Source: Chryseobacterium gleum
GTDB lineage: Bacteria; Bacteroidota; Bacteroidia; Flavobacteriales_D; Crocinitomicaceae
Length of the DNA: 64,000 nucleotides
NCBI GenBank assembly: GCA_945897805.1
Contig: CAMDFX010000001.1
Span: 124,001-188,000 of the forward strand
Direction: 5' to 3'
Shown here: positions 44,584 through 54,024 of the stretch, in pieces
How the letters are laid out: every line of letters starts with the position of its first letter
Numbering within the stretch: the first letter of the stretch is position 1
Program-made: the position numbers and the translations under genes
The notes under the pieces: generated by a model
Database searches by the model: none
What the model saw: the letters and a program-made list of their open reading frames with translations, nothing else
What the model was told of the DNA's origin: nothing

Positions 44584-45192
44584 ATGAATATCAAATCCGC
44601 AACATTTGTTGTAAGTAACAATGACCACAAACTTTGTCCTACGGATGGAAAACCAGAATTTGCGTTTATTGGTCGCTCGAATGTTGGAAAATCGTCTTTG
44701 ATTAACATGTTGACCAACCAAAAAAAGTTGGCAAAAACTTCATCCACACCGGGAAAAACGCAATTAATCAATCATTTTGAAATCAACAAAGATTGGTATT
44801 TGGTCGATTTGCCGGGTTATGGTTTTGCGAAAGCTTCGAAGGTAGCACGATTGAAATGGGAGAAATTTATCGCTGAATATTTGACGCAACGTCAACCGTT
44901 AATGAATATTTTTGTTTTGATCGATTCTCGCCTTGAGCCGCAACAAATTGACATAGAATTCATGAACTGGTGCGGTGAAAAAGGATTGCCATTTTCGATG
45001 GTTTTTACCAAAATTGACAAACTTTCTTCTTCCGCATTGCAAAAGAATTTGGCTGCTTACAAAAAGGAAATGATGAAATTCTGGGATGATTTGCCACCAG
45101 TATTCACCACCTCAAGCGAATCTAAATTCGGGCAAGAAAAATTATTGAATTATATTGATGAGATTTTGAAATCATTGAAAGAGGCGAAGTAA
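44584..45192 (+). CDS. engB: Ribosome biogenesis GTPase EngB (YsxC/YihA)
   Basis: 202 aa from ATG 44584; earlier in-frame starts lie in the terC gene and do not belong to the family. GTPase motifs: G1 GRSNVGKSS at 30-38, G2 TPGKTQ, G3 DLPGYGFA, G4 TKID. Needed for assembly of the 50S subunit in the family. Confidence 0.95.
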   Translation: MNIKSATFVVSNNDHKLCPTDGKPEFAFIGRSNVGKSSLINMLTNQKKLAKTSSTPGKTQLINHFEINKDWYLVDLPGYGFAKASKVARLKWEKFIAEYLTQRQPLMNIFVLIDSRLEPQQIDIEFMNWCGEKGLPFSMVFTKIDKLSSSALQKNLAAYKKEMMKFWDDLPPVFTTSSESKFGQEKLLNYIDEILKSLKEAK

Positions 45193-45219
45193 AACCTTTT
45201 TAGTTGAAAAAACAAATCT

Positions 45220-45492
45220 TCATCTATATCTAGCTTCTTTTTTCAATCTTTTGTTATTTCTTTTGATTCTGTTTTTCGCTTCTTTGGTTTGCATGCTCCA
45301 ATAACGATTGTAAGCGGCTTTTTGTGCTTTTTTATTTATTTTTGCTTGTTTTTTCTTTTGTTTGGCAAGTTGTTCTTCCGCCTCTTTAACCGATGCTGGA
45401 AGGTTACTTCCTGGAGCACTGGTCGATTTACAGGAAGAAATTCTTACTGTAAAAAGCAATAATAAAATAAAAATTATCGTTTTGGATTGCAT
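45220..45492 (-). CDS. Small basic lipoprotein, unknown function
   Basis: 90 aa from ATG 45492; an in-frame ATG at 45510 is possible. Lipoprotein signal ending at C21 (VRISSCKST), then a very Lys/Arg/Gln-rich helix (KQKKKQAKINKKAQKAAYNRYW, RIKRNNKRLKKEARYR). No family recognised. Such basic, short lipoproteins are frequent in Bacteroidota genomes. Confidence 0.6.
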   Translation of the reverse strand: MQSKTIIFILLLLFTVRISSCKSTSAPGSNLPASVKEAEEQLAKQKKKQAKINKKAQKAAYNRYWSMQTKEAKNRIKRNNKRLKKEARYR

Positions 45493-45518
45493 AACTTTGT
45501 AATTATCCATTCAATGAT

Positions 45519-45941
45519 ATGAAGATACGATTTTTTTTATTCGCCGCTTTGTTATTTGTTTTTTCTTGCAATAAAAACAAAAATCATCCAGTACCAAGTA
45601 TTCCTTTTGACATCACAATCAATATCAGCTTGCCCAGTTACGCTGATTTACAAAGTGTAGGAAGTTGGACTTACGTAACCGGCGGAGCTAAAGGAATTAT
45701 TGTCTACAGAAAATCTTTCGATCAATTTGTAGCTTTCGACAGACAATCTCCCGCTGATGGAGGCGCTGATTGTGCGACGCCTTTGACGCCCGATTCCACT
45801 AATTTTTTGCAATTGAATGACATTTGCTCAGGTGCTCAATTTTCATTGTATGACGGTTCACCAATGTCTGGCTCAGATTTCGGATTGCGCCAATATCAGG
45901 TTGTTTGGGACGGAAATTTTATAGTCAGAATCTATAATTAG
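45519..45941 (+). CDS. Lipoprotein with Rieske-like fold pattern lacking the ligands
   Basis: 140 aa. Lipobox cysteine C17 (FVFSCNKNK). The C-terminal part (GAQFSLYDGSPMSGSDFGLRQYQVVWDGNFIVRIYN spans residues 105-140) follows the strand order of Rieske domains (F-x-DG...GP...L..Y.V..GN.I.I). But only C85 and C103 remain where CxH and CxxH would be; both histidines are missing. The call of a degenerate Rieske fold is inference. The 3' end overlaps the convergent glycosyltransferase stop. Confidence 0.6.
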   Translation: MKIRFFLFAALLFVFSCNKNKNHPVPSIPFDITINISLPSYADLQSVGSWTYVTGGAKGIIVYRKSFDQFVAFDRQSPADGGADCATPLTPDSTNFLQLNDICSGAQFSLYDGSPMSGSDFGLRQYQVVWDGNFIVRIYN

Positions 45942-47548
45942 TGCGCTTTTGTTTTCCAAACTTCGATGTATTGATTCGTGTTTTTGGGATTCAATGTAAA
46001 TAAAATTTTGTCAATCAAACTGGGGTCGCACTGACTAAATTTATACATTTTAGGATAAATTGCTTTGTAAGCACCAATTCTTTTATTTAAATCATCCTCT
46101 CCAAAAAATAAGATGTAATCATATTTATCACGTAGCATCAAAGGTTCGTTTGGTTCTTCTCTTTGCGCGAAATCGCTATACCAATTTTTCGAGTAAAACT
46201 TTGGCATCAGAGAAGTACTAGATTTTCCTGAAGCCTCTAATAAAATCGTTTTATGGAAAAGGTTTTCGTTGCGCAAAGAATACATGGCGTCAATTCTTGA
46301 TTTTTTAGAAGAAGCGACTGTAAAAAACAACAGTAAGGGAATATTTAAAGCCCAAAAGGCAATCCATGAAAATCGCCAGGTTTTGTTCCAAAATTCACTT
46401 TTTCTTAAGCTTTCAAATCCGACCACTCCAACAATTATGACCAATGGCAAAACCGTCAGCACAAATCTTTCTTGTCTATTAGGATAAAAAGTGTGAAACA
46501 AAATAAATAAAATCGTTGGCAAATATATAATCCAAAGTGGTTGAATATTTTTCAATTTTCCTAAAAGTGAAGCTATAATCAAAGCTAAAAAGACAATCAA
46601 AATCCACCAAATTTGCAAGCTAGGAAGAAAAATATGTAGTAATAACATCACGCCCGCAGGCACAATTACTAGCCATTGTTGTTTGGGTGATTTGAAAAAC
46701 CCGATGGCGATTAAAATTCCCAGAGGAACGAGCAAGACACCAAAAAGCACATAGAAATACATGAAATAATTGGTATTAGCCATGTATTCAGTGCCTTCGT
46801 GCATATTGTAAACGATATATCCAGCCAATTCAGCGAATGGATATCCCCAAATGCAAAAATCGACCAAACCTTGGGTGATGCAAAAAGTGATTGCAGTGCC
46901 TAAGCTGAAAAGGAAGAATTTTTTCCATTCCAATTTAAAAAAGTAAAAAGCGGCAATTCCAATCGCAAAAATTCCTACTTGAAATCTGAATGAAACCGCC
47001 ATGCCGATCAATAATCCTGCGAAAAGTAATTCCAATTTGTGCGTGTCTTTAATTGTCAACCAAACGCCCCAAATTAAAAATGGAATACTCGCCATTTCAA
47101 CTAGGTTTCTGACAGAAAGAAAGGGTAAAACCCACAGAATTGCTAAAATCCATCCGACACTAACAGCATTTTTTCGATTGGATACTTTTTCAGTGATTTT
47201 AATACCAAAATGAACAACTAGCAAGGAAATCAAGCCGTGAATCAGTCGATTAAAAATCATTAATATTTTGGGATCGGTAATTCCTAAGAATTTGAAAATG
47301 ACAAAAAAGACGTAGTTCAGACCAACATAAGTGAAGCTGTGACCTTCTGGCGATCCCGTATTTTCTGGCGACCAAGGCAACCAATGATTGTAGTCAAAAC
47401 CATCAGCCCAGGAGGACGCGGCTTCGACAATCAAGAAATGATCGTCGTGCATTCCGTAACCTTCTGAAAAAATTGCCGCAATTAATCTGAATATTAACGC
47501 AAAAAACAAGATGGTTTTATAGGAAGTGAAATCGATTTTTTTTAACAT
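45938..47548 (-). CDS. Polytopic membrane glycosyltransferase (ALG9/GT22- or GT39-like)
   Basis: 536 aa from ATG 47548. About ten or more hydrophobic segments. N-terminal LIFRLIAAIFSEGYGMHDDHFLIVEA holds an acidic pair in the first external loop, as in GT-C enzymes (GT22/GT39). C-terminal periplasmic part (YDYILFFGEDDLNKRIGAY). Expected to transfer a sugar from a polyprenyl-phosphate donor; acceptor unknown. Family placement between GT22 and GT39 is not decided by eye. Confidence 0.75.
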   Translation of the reverse strand: MLKKIDFTSYKTILFFALIFRLIAAIFSEGYGMHDDHFLIVEAASSWADGFDYNHWLPWSPENTGSPEGHSFTYVGLNYVFFVIFKFLGITDPKILMIFNRLIHGLISLLVVHFGIKITEKVSNRKNAVSVGWILAILWVLPFLSVRNLVEMASIPFLIWGVWLTIKDTHKLELLFAGLLIGMAVSFRFQVGIFAIGIAAFYFFKLEWKKFFLFSLGTAITFCITQGLVDFCIWGYPFAELAGYIVYNMHEGTEYMANTNYFMYFYVLFGVLLVPLGILIAIGFFKSPKQQWLVIVPAGVMLLLHIFLPSLQIWWILIVFLALIIASLLGKLKNIQPLWIIYLPTILFILFHTFYPNRQERFVLTVLPLVIIVGVVGFESLRKSEFWNKTWRFSWIAFWALNIPLLLFFTVASSKKSRIDAMYSLRNENLFHKTILLEASGKSSTSLMPKFYSKNWYSDFAQREEPNEPLMLRDKYDYILFFGEDDLNKRIGAYKAIYPKMYKFSQCDPSLIDKILFTLNPKNTNQYIEVWKTKAH

Positions 47549-47649
47549 AAACCTTTCAAGTTGAAAACTTAAATGGCAAGATAATTCTTGCATTATCTGC
47601 AAAATTAGCCAAAAAAAATCGATTTCCTTTTTTATTGGAAATATCGGGA

Positions 47650-47967
47650 TTAATACTTTTGAATTTTAACTCTTTTTGTTTCAGTTCCAATTTTTAATTC
47701 AATGAAATAGTAGCCAATTGGCATATCTATTAAAGAAATAATTTGCGCGTTGCTAATACCTGTTTGCACAATTTTTCCTTGAAAATCAAAGATTTGATAA
47801 GAATCAATCATTTCCCCATTTTTTATAAAAATAATTTCACTGGTTGGATTTGGGAATAATTGAATTTCTTCGAATACAGAAGTTTCTTCAATTTTTTTCG
47901 GGTCAGTTTCTTGCGCAGTCAATTGAAAGGCAAAAAACAAAAACGGAAGGAGAGCGAACGTTTTCAT
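47650..47967 (-). CDS. T9SS type A sorting-domain mini-protein with almost no cargo
   Basis: 105 aa. Signal peptide 1-19 (ending LTAQ) and a T9SS type A C-terminal domain from about residue 35 to the end (LFPNPTSEIIFI, YQIFDFQGKIVQTG, MPIGYYFIEL, RVKIQKY). Only ~15 residues lie between signal peptide and CTD. The C-terminal KIQKY is the normal CTD end. It is either a CTD-only protein or the remainder of a longer one; I see no coding continuation upstream. Confidence 0.8.
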   Translation of the reverse strand: MKTFALLPFLFFAFQLTAQETDPKKIEETSVFEEIQLFPNPTSEIIFIKNGEMIDSYQIFDFQGKIVQTGISNAQIISLIDMPIGYYFIELKIGTETKRVKIQKY

Positions 47968-48077
47968 GGTTTCTGGTTTTTTTAATGAAACGCAGGTTTG
48001 TTTGCAGGTTACAGTTTTTGAAAATTTATTTTTTTGGTTAGTATTGTTTGCCTAATTTTAGAAACTCAACTACGAAT

Positions 48078-48431
48078 ATGATTCTAAAATTATCCGAAAA
48101 AAACAAAGATTTCATTGACCATGTGTATGAAGTTGTGCGCTTGATTCCTTCTGGTCGGGTCACTTCTTATGGTGCTATTGCCAATTATTTGGGAACAAAA
48201 AGTGGTTCTAGAATGGTTGGTTGGGCAATGAACGCAGCGCATTCCTTGCCTGATGTGCCAGCACATCGTGTTGTGAATCGAAATGGATTATTGACAGGAA
48301 AAATGCATTTTTCAGATGAAAATGAAATGGAAAGATTACTTGAAAATGAAGGGGTTTTGATAGAAAAAGACCAAGTCACAGATTTCAAAATTTTATTCTG
48401 GGATCCAATGACAGAATTATCAATAAAGTAA
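48078..48431 (+). CDS. Alkyltransferase-like (ATL) protein, MGMT fold without the reactive Cys
   Basis: 117 aa from ATG 48078. MGMT/Ada C-terminal domain: VYEVVRLIPSGRVTSYGAIA, SRMVGWAMNA, and VPAHRVVNRNG. The reactive-site PCHR motif is PAHR here, with A62 replacing the alkyl-accepting cysteine. This is the hallmark of ATL proteins, which bind O6-alkylguanine without reversing it and hand it to nucleotide excision repair. Stand-alone gene, convergent with the small lipoprotein. Confidence 0.9.
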   Translation: MILKLSEKNKDFIDHVYEVVRLIPSGRVTSYGAIANYLGTKSGSRMVGWAMNAAHSLPDVPAHRVVNRNGLLTGKMHFSDENEMERLLENEGVLIEKDQVTDFKILFWDPMTELSIK

Positions 48432-48436
48432 TTGAA

Positions 48437-48685
48437 TCAATTGTCCCAAATTTCTTCTAGGAAAAGTTGCTCATTTCCCGACACAGTTGCATGGAAACGT
48501 ATTTCTTTTCTGATTGCACTTAATTGTGTAATCAAATTTGGATTTTTAGAATTTTGTATATGCAAATGCACTTTTTGATATTCTTTTTTTAGCTGAAGTG
48601 CTTTTTTCATTCTCTCTCCATATTCTGACTGACATGAAGTCACCAAAATTCCCAGAACTACAATAATTAAACTAATTTTTTTCAT
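48437..48685 (-). CDS. Small lipoprotein, unknown function
   Basis: 82 aa from ATG 48685, chosen because it gives a clean lipoprotein signal ending at C18 (LVTSCQSEYGER). The mature part is a charged helix (KKALQLKKEYQKVHLHIQNS). No family recognised. Confidence 0.55.
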   Translation of the reverse strand: MKKISLIIVVLGILVTSCQSEYGERMKKALQLKKEYQKVHLHIQNSKNPNLITQLSAIRKEIRFHATVSGNEQLFLEEIWDN

Positions 48686-48909
48686 ACTTGTCTCAAAAGT
48701 AAGAATACGATTGTCATTTTTTGACATTTTTTTAACATTTCTTTCATATTCCACTTGCAGTTGAATATTTCTATATTTTCAGCAAACATTCAGTAGTAGA
48801 GTGTTTTGTGTAACTTAGGTTGCTTTTTTACGCCTACAAAATTAGTTAATTAGTAAATTTTGGCTTTTTTCTGGCTCAAATCAAACTTTAGTACCTTATC
48901 TTAGTACCC

Positions 48910-49920
48910 ATGATTTTTGTCACGGGAGGAACAGGACTTTTAGGAGGTCATTTACTTTACAATTTGTGTCAGCAAGATGTTGCTATTCGTGCAATTTTTC
49001 GTGACCAAACTAAAATCAAATTGACTTTCAAAATATTTCAATTTTATTCACCTGAAAATGCTGAATCGCTTTTCTCTAAAATTGAATGGGTCAACTGCGA
49101 TGTTTTGGATGTTGTTACCTTAGAGGAATACATGCAAGGTTGCAAAACCGTCTATCATTGTGCAGCGATCGTGTCCTTTGCGCGGAAAGATTTTTTCAGA
49201 ATGATGAAAATTAACCGACAAGGAACTGCAAATATTGTCAATTTAGGACTTGATTTAGGACTTAAAAGGCTTTGTTTTGTTTCTTCAACTTCAGCGGTTT
49301 CTTCAGATATTGATCATCCTGAAAATCCATTGATAGAAAAGAATAAATGGGTACAAACGCCGGAAACAAGTGGTTATGCCATTTCAAAATATTCTTCAGA
49401 AAAAGAAGTTTGGCGCGGAATTGAGGAGGGCTTAGATGCAATCATTGTAAATCCAAGTATGATTATCGGTCCAGGTAATTGGGACGAAAGTTCATTAAAG
49501 ATTTTAAGAACGATTTCCAATGGCTTTAAGTTCTATACCGCCGGAAGCAACGCATTTGTGGATGCAAGAGATGTGGCATCTGTCATGGTGCGCTTGATGA
49601 ATTCTGAAATCAAAAATGAAAGATTTTTAGTTACAGGAACAAATATCAGTTTCAAATCATTTTTCGATAAAGTAGCCATGCAACTTGGAGTAAAAGCGCC
49701 CTCGATTTTAGCTGGCCCATTTTTGAGCGCTTTTGCTTGCAATTTATCTTGGTTTATGAGTTTGTTTACGGGAAAACGCACACTGACGAAAGATTCAGTT
49801 CGAAGTGCACAAGCAAATACGATTTACAGCAGTGAAAAACTATTACATGCCTTGGAAGATTTTCAATTTAGATCCATCGATGATACGATTGAAAATGCTA
49901 TAAAAGGACGAGTGAAATAG
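48910..49920 (+). CDS. Extended SDR (NAD-dependent epimerase/3-beta-HSD-like)
   Basis: 336 aa. N-terminal nucleotide-binding GGTGLLGGHL, catalytic YAISKYSSE (Y-x3-K), VNPSMIIGPG, and a C-terminal hydrophobic stretch (FLSAFACNLSWFMSLFTG). Extended SDRs of this type act on nucleotide sugars, sterols or flavonol-like substrates; the sequence does not show which. A TACCTTAT element lies ~10 nt before the ATG. Confidence 0.85.
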   Translation: MIFVTGGTGLLGGHLLYNLCQQDVAIRAIFRDQTKIKLTFKIFQFYSPENAESLFSKIEWVNCDVLDVVTLEEYMQGCKTVYHCAAIVSFARKDFFRMMKINRQGTANIVNLGLDLGLKRLCFVSSTSAVSSDIDHPENPLIEKNKWVQTPETSGYAISKYSSEKEVWRGIEEGLDAIIVNPSMIIGPGNWDESSLKILRTISNGFKFYTAGSNAFVDARDVASVMVRLMNSEIKNERFLVTGTNISFKSFFDKVAMQLGVKAPSILAGPFLSAFACNLSWFMSLFTGKRTLTKDSVRSAQANTIYSSEKLLHALEDFQFRSIDDTIENAIKGRVK

Positions 49921-49950
49921 ATATTTCCCTTAATTTTTTGCGAAAAAAAA

Positions 49951-49977
49951 AAACGGAATACCCTAAGCACCCCGTTT
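49951..49977. terminator. Hairpin terminator between convergent genes
   Basis: aaacgg (49951-49956) and ccgttt (49972-49977), a 6-bp stem with A-run before and T-rich sequence after, between the SDR stop (49920) and the T9SS protein stop (49996). Confidence 0.55.
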
Positions 49978-49995
49978 CTTTATGAATTGATTCTT

Positions 49996-51723
49996 CTAGT
50001 TTCTTACCACTCTTAAAATCGAAGTTCCTTGTTCTGTTGCCACATGAATCAGGTAAACTCCATTAGGATTATTACTCAAATCAATGGTAGCAACGTTTTG
50101 AACATTGTTGTAATTTGCAATCACTTTTCCTAAAGCATTGTAAATAGAAACGTTTGCTTGCTCAGTTGGAATTGTCAAATTAACTTTTCCTTTCGTTGGA
50201 TTTGGAAAAACAGAAATAGAAGCTTCTGCATTATTTTCGTTGATTCCGACAACGCTAATAATTACACAATTTGAAGTGCTTGAACATCCAAAAGAATTTG
50301 TAACCTCAACAGCATAACTTCCATTCGCAGTCGCTGTGTAAGAAGCATTTGTCGCACCGTTTACTGGCTGATCGTTTACACAATTGATCCATTGGTAATC
50401 TTGTCCTGCTGGCCCTGCAATTAGTGTTGTTGTAGTTGAAGGAGAAGCTGTTGCTGTTGGCACAGGATTTACATTAACAATTACTTGATCAGTATTTGTG
50501 CATAGATTTGCATCAGTTCCCGTAACCGTGTAAGTGTTTGTAACTGTTGGTAAAAAGGAAGTTCCATCTATTACGCCATTATTCCATGATAAATTCGTTA
50601 CCCCTGAACCATTCAAAGTAACTGAAGATCCTGCACAAACTGTTTGATCAGCTCCTGCACTAACAGTTGGAAGTGGATTCACAGTTACCAAAACTTGGTC
50701 TGTATTTGAACATGCGCCACTAGTCAAAGTTATGGTGTAATTAGTTGTGGCTGTCGGAACAAATCCTGCTCCATCTGCAACACCATTATTCCAAGAAATT
50801 GTTCCTGTTCCTGTGGCTGTTAATGTTACACTTTCACCAGCACAAACAGTTTGGTCAATTCCGGCATTGACATTTGGAGCAACACCAGAAACATTTACAA
50901 CAACTTCCGTTCTTGGACTTGGAGGACAACCTGTAACCGCTTCTTCAACCCAAAAAGAGGTAGTTGCATTCAATACACTTGTTGTGTAAGAAGCGCCAGT
51001 CCCCACCTCAGTTCCATTCGTTGCAACATCAAACCAGTATAAAGTGCTGTTCGTTTCACTTGCAGTTGCACTAATCGTTGCAGTTGCACCGCCGCAAATT
51101 GTTGCATTTAGAGCAACAGGCGCACTGATTGTTGCACAAGGAAGCGTGCCGCAATTGGCGGTATGAACGCCTAAATTGGTAATATCATCTACAGCACCAA
51201 CAATCCATTCCGAAGAGGCAGCATCAGTTCCTGAAGAAATTGTCCAATCAGCATTTGGAGAACAAACGCTTGGTTTTCTGATTAACGTTTTATTAAGAGA
51301 ACCTTCCAAATCACCTGCAACAGTCCAAGAAAGTCCAGGATCAGTTCCCACAACACCAATCACATCAATTACTGCGCTATTTTTTTCCAAAATGACGGCA
51401 TCGTCTCCATTAAAACCTGCTACATTTGAGTTGGCATCAGCCAAGGCCAAAATTGCAGCACTTGCTGAAGCGTTTGAAACGATATACACTGCTTGATCAG
51501 CCAATGTTCCTGAAAGTGCAAAAGTCACATTTGGAGTCAATGCACCATTATTATATAATTTCAAGCTATAAGCAGTTAAGTCTACTGAAGCGCCCGTGCC
51601 ATTGTAGATTTCAATGTATTTATTGTTGGCCGTTCCTTCTCCATATTGAGAGATAAACAAGTCTGTTGTTTGAGAAAATCCTATAAAAGGAAATAAAAGC
51701 AAAAGTGATGTAAAAATTTTCAT
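49996..51723 (-). CDS. Lamin-tail-domain secreted protein with T9SS type A sorting domain
   Basis: 575 aa. Signal peptide 1-18 (ending GFSQ). Lamin tail domain about 20-130 (LFISQYGEGTANNKYIEIYNG, GDDAVILEKNSAVIDVIG). Cys-containing Ig-like repeats follow, two of them with the pattern NPLPTVSAGADQTVC...NNGVIDG...TYTVTGTDANLC shared with the 1206-3968 protein. A T9SS type A domain ends it (SISVFPNPTKGKVNL...SILRVVRN). Likely surface or extracellular; activity unknown. Confidence 0.85.
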   Translation of the reverse strand: MKIFTSLLLLFPFIGFSQTTDLFISQYGEGTANNKYIEIYNGTGASVDLTAYSLKLYNNGALTPNVTFALSGTLADQAVYIVSNASASAAILALADANSNVAGFNGDDAVILEKNSAVIDVIGVVGTDPGLSWTVAGDLEGSLNKTLIRKPSVCSPNADWTISSGTDAASSEWIVGAVDDITNLGVHTANCGTLPCATISAPVALNATICGGATATISATASETNSTLYWFDVATNGTEVGTGASYTTSVLNATTSFWVEEAVTGCPPSPRTEVVVNVSGVAPNVNAGIDQTVCAGESVTLTATGTGTISWNNGVADGAGFVPTATTNYTITLTSGACSNTDQVLVTVNPLPTVSAGADQTVCAGSSVTLNGSGVTNLSWNNGVIDGTSFLPTVTNTYTVTGTDANLCTNTDQVIVNVNPVPTATASPSTTTTLIAGPAGQDYQWINCVNDQPVNGATNASYTATANGSYAVEVTNSFGCSSTSNCVIISVVGINENNAEASISVFPNPTKGKVNLTIPTEQANVSIYNALGKVIANYNNVQNVATIDLSNNPNGVYLIHVATEQGTSILRVVRN

Positions 51724-51804
51724 AAGCTATTTTTAAGTATCGACTATAAAGATAATTCAACATTCCGGAACTTAAAAAAAATCAAGGCAAATTTTGTATT
51801 TTTG

Positions 51805-52374
51805 TCAAGGATTTAATCTTTTATTAACATATAGATTCACTCTTTCGTAAAACTGAAAAGGCGAAAAAGTGCGCCATTCTATCTCCTCTAATTCTCCACC
51901 CATTACAAAATAACTGTCAATGTGGATTCGTTCAAATTCTTTGACTACATGGTCGTGAAAATTTATCATTGCTATCCAGCCATCTTCTACTTCTTCAAAC
52001 CATTCTTCATAATAACAATCATCAGAGTAGTGAAAATTCAAGACATTTTCGCCAATTAACAGAAATTTAGTTATACCATGATCCAACAGCGGTTCTATAA
52101 TTTCTCGTTTGAAAGTCATGATGTCATTTTCAATTGCGTCATTCCATTCGCCAAACATTTCGATGATTGCATAAGATTCGTCGTATTCAACAAACAAAAT
52201 TTTTATTACCAAAGTACGCGAACCTATATTGTCCCATTGAGGGTGAATCAAGTAATTGTAAATTCGATCCGTAAATTCAAATTCGCTGTAATCCCTGTTG
52301 AAAAAAGGTGAGGAAGGATCTTCTGATGCGATGTAAAAATCTCGCCAATGGTAATATGGTTCTATAAAATGCAT
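51805..52374 (-). CDS. Conserved-looking hypothetical protein, acidic/aromatic rich
   Basis: 189 aa, no signal peptide or membrane helix. Rich in W, Y, F, D and E (YYHWRDFYIASEDPSSPFF, DDCYYEEWFEEVEDGWIAM). An alpha/beta pattern appears in the middle (TLVIKILFVEYDESYAIIEMFGE, KFLLIGENVLNF). No family recognised by name. Lone gene between the lamin-tail protein and the DUF4836 lipoprotein. Confidence 0.6.
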   Translation of the reverse strand: MHFIEPYYHWRDFYIASEDPSSPFFNRDYSEFEFTDRIYNYLIHPQWDNIGSRTLVIKILFVEYDESYAIIEMFGEWNDAIENDIMTFKREIIEPLLDHGITKFLLIGENVLNFHYSDDCYYEEWFEEVEDGWIAMINFHDHVVKEFERIHIDSYFVMGGELEEIEWRTFSPFQFYERVNLYVNKRLNP

Positions 52375-52498
52375 CGTTTTCTTTTTTGTACTTTTTAAAT
52401 TTGGAATAGAATTTGCAAATAAATTGTAAAATATATCAAGTAGCTTGAACGTTCTTAATTTTCAATTACTTTTGAGTACGAATTTTAAATACAAAAAT

Positions 52499-53929
52499 AT
52501 GTCTTTGAAACAGATTTTGCCAATTTTAGTAGGCTTTTTATTCTTAGTTGCTTGCTCAGGAAATAATGATCGTCCGATAAAGGAATGTGTTTCCGCTTTT
52601 ATGCATGACAATGAGTTAATTATTGCTTTTGGATCACTCAATTACAGTCAAATTCTCGAAAAAGCAGAATACAAGAAAATAGAGAAATTAGGTAGCTTGA
52701 TTGAAGAAAGATTAGCTGATGCGCTAAATCCAGAATCGCCAGTTTATTTTGCGATAGAAGGACCATTTGATAGTAATGGAAATCCAACAGCAACGTATGT
52801 TTTCCTGGATGTTCAAAATAAAGATACCTTGGAAGATCGCCTCGCCTCTTCAGGACTTTTTATAGAAGAGGCTGGCGATATGAAATATTCCCTAAATGAT
52901 GATTTGAGCGTCGGAATCAAAGGAAATTTGGCAATCGTTGTAATTAAAAAAGAAGATTACGATGGAAAATTAATTCTTGAGGGAGCTTTCAATAAAACTA
53001 AAGGAGAACTATCTGGCGGCAAAACAGATGAACTTTTGAGTAAAAACAATGATATCGCGCTCAATGCTAATTTGGAGAATTTATACAGTACTTCAAACAC
53101 AAGTTTATCTAAACTTAGCAAACCGAAACAAAAGGAATTGACTGAAATGGTGAAAGATTCTTATGTTCACGCCTCCATAAATTTCGAAAACGGAAAAATG
53201 CTTTTTAAAACGGAAAATCTTTTTTCAGCAGCATTAGAAAACCGCATGTTTTTCAAAGATGATGCCCGTGCAAGCGTTTTGTCAAATCTTGGAAAAGGGA
53301 AGGCAAGAATCGGTATTGCTGCGAGCATTGATATGAAAAAAGCAGAAAGTTTTATTGATGATTTTGCGGCTGATTTCAAAGAAAAAATGATCAATAGCGA
53401 CACAAAATCTGCCTTGGCTGTGATGCTTTTGGGTGACGGGCCTTTAAATAAAGTTTTCAGCGGAGTTGCTGGTTTGGTTTTGGTTGGTGAACCACAAATA
53501 ATGGGTTTTGTTCCGGAATTGAATTTTAATGTCGGCATCGGAAAAGAGGGAAAACCATTGTTCGAAATTTGGGCTGCAAGTAAAAGTGGCGATCGATTTA
53601 AATATACCATTACCGATAAAAATTTAATTGGTTCTTCACCAAACGCTGGCGTTGGAATGTCTTCATTGCTAATTCCAAGTTGTGGAAAAGACTTTGGCAA
53701 AAAAGGAATTTCAGGTTTCATCGATTTTCAAGGCCTAGATGTTGAATCATTTTATTTACCAGGCGCTTACAAGTCAATCAACGTAATAAAAAATATCACC
53801 TTTAAAGTTGACAACAAAGGAAGTGAAATGGTAATCAATACAACAAAGCCAAATCAAAATATCTTGAAACAAATCATCGATTTGAATACCGAAGATTTGA
53901 AAGACATGATGGGTAATATGGCGATTTAA
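52499..53929 (+). CDS. DUF4836-like lipoprotein
   Basis: 476 aa from ATG 52499, which gives a lipoprotein signal ending at C19 (LFLVACSGNND). Body of repeated alpha/beta units: NYSQILEKAEYKKIEKL, PVYFAIEGPFD, LGKGKARIGIAASIDMKKAESFIDDF. The layout matches DUF4836 lipoproteins of Bacteroidota, whose function is unknown. Confidence 0.65.
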   Translation: MSLKQILPILVGFLFLVACSGNNDRPIKECVSAFMHDNELIIAFGSLNYSQILEKAEYKKIEKLGSLIEERLADALNPESPVYFAIEGPFDSNGNPTATYVFLDVQNKDTLEDRLASSGLFIEEAGDMKYSLNDDLSVGIKGNLAIVVIKKEDYDGKLILEGAFNKTKGELSGGKTDELLSKNNDIALNANLENLYSTSNTSLSKLSKPKQKELTEMVKDSYVHASINFENGKMLFKTENLFSAALENRMFFKDDARASVLSNLGKGKARIGIAASIDMKKAESFIDDFAADFKEKMINSDTKSALAVMLLGDGPLNKVFSGVAGLVLVGEPQIMGFVPELNFNVGIGKEGKPLFEIWAASKSGDRFKYTITDKNLIGSSPNAGVGMSSLLIPSCGKDFGKKGISGFIDFQGLDVESFYLPGAYKSINVIKNITFKVDNKGSEMVINTTKPNQNILKQIIDLNTEDLKDMMGNMAI

Positions 53930-54024
53930 AGTAAAAGTGTGAATTGAATTTAAAAGTTTGTTTTGGCATTGCTGAGACAAACTTTTTTGTACCTTTATTA
54001 TACTAACTTTAAAACTGAACCAAA

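Noticed and set aside
51724-51804. Possible hairpin ttccggaa between the lamin-tail and the hypothetical gene
   Set aside because: Only a short palindrome without a T-run; too weak to call a terminator.
53167-53721. 184-aa minus-strand ORF antisense to the DUF4836 lipoprotein
   Set aside because: Shadow of a highly supported coding frame; no start context or family features.
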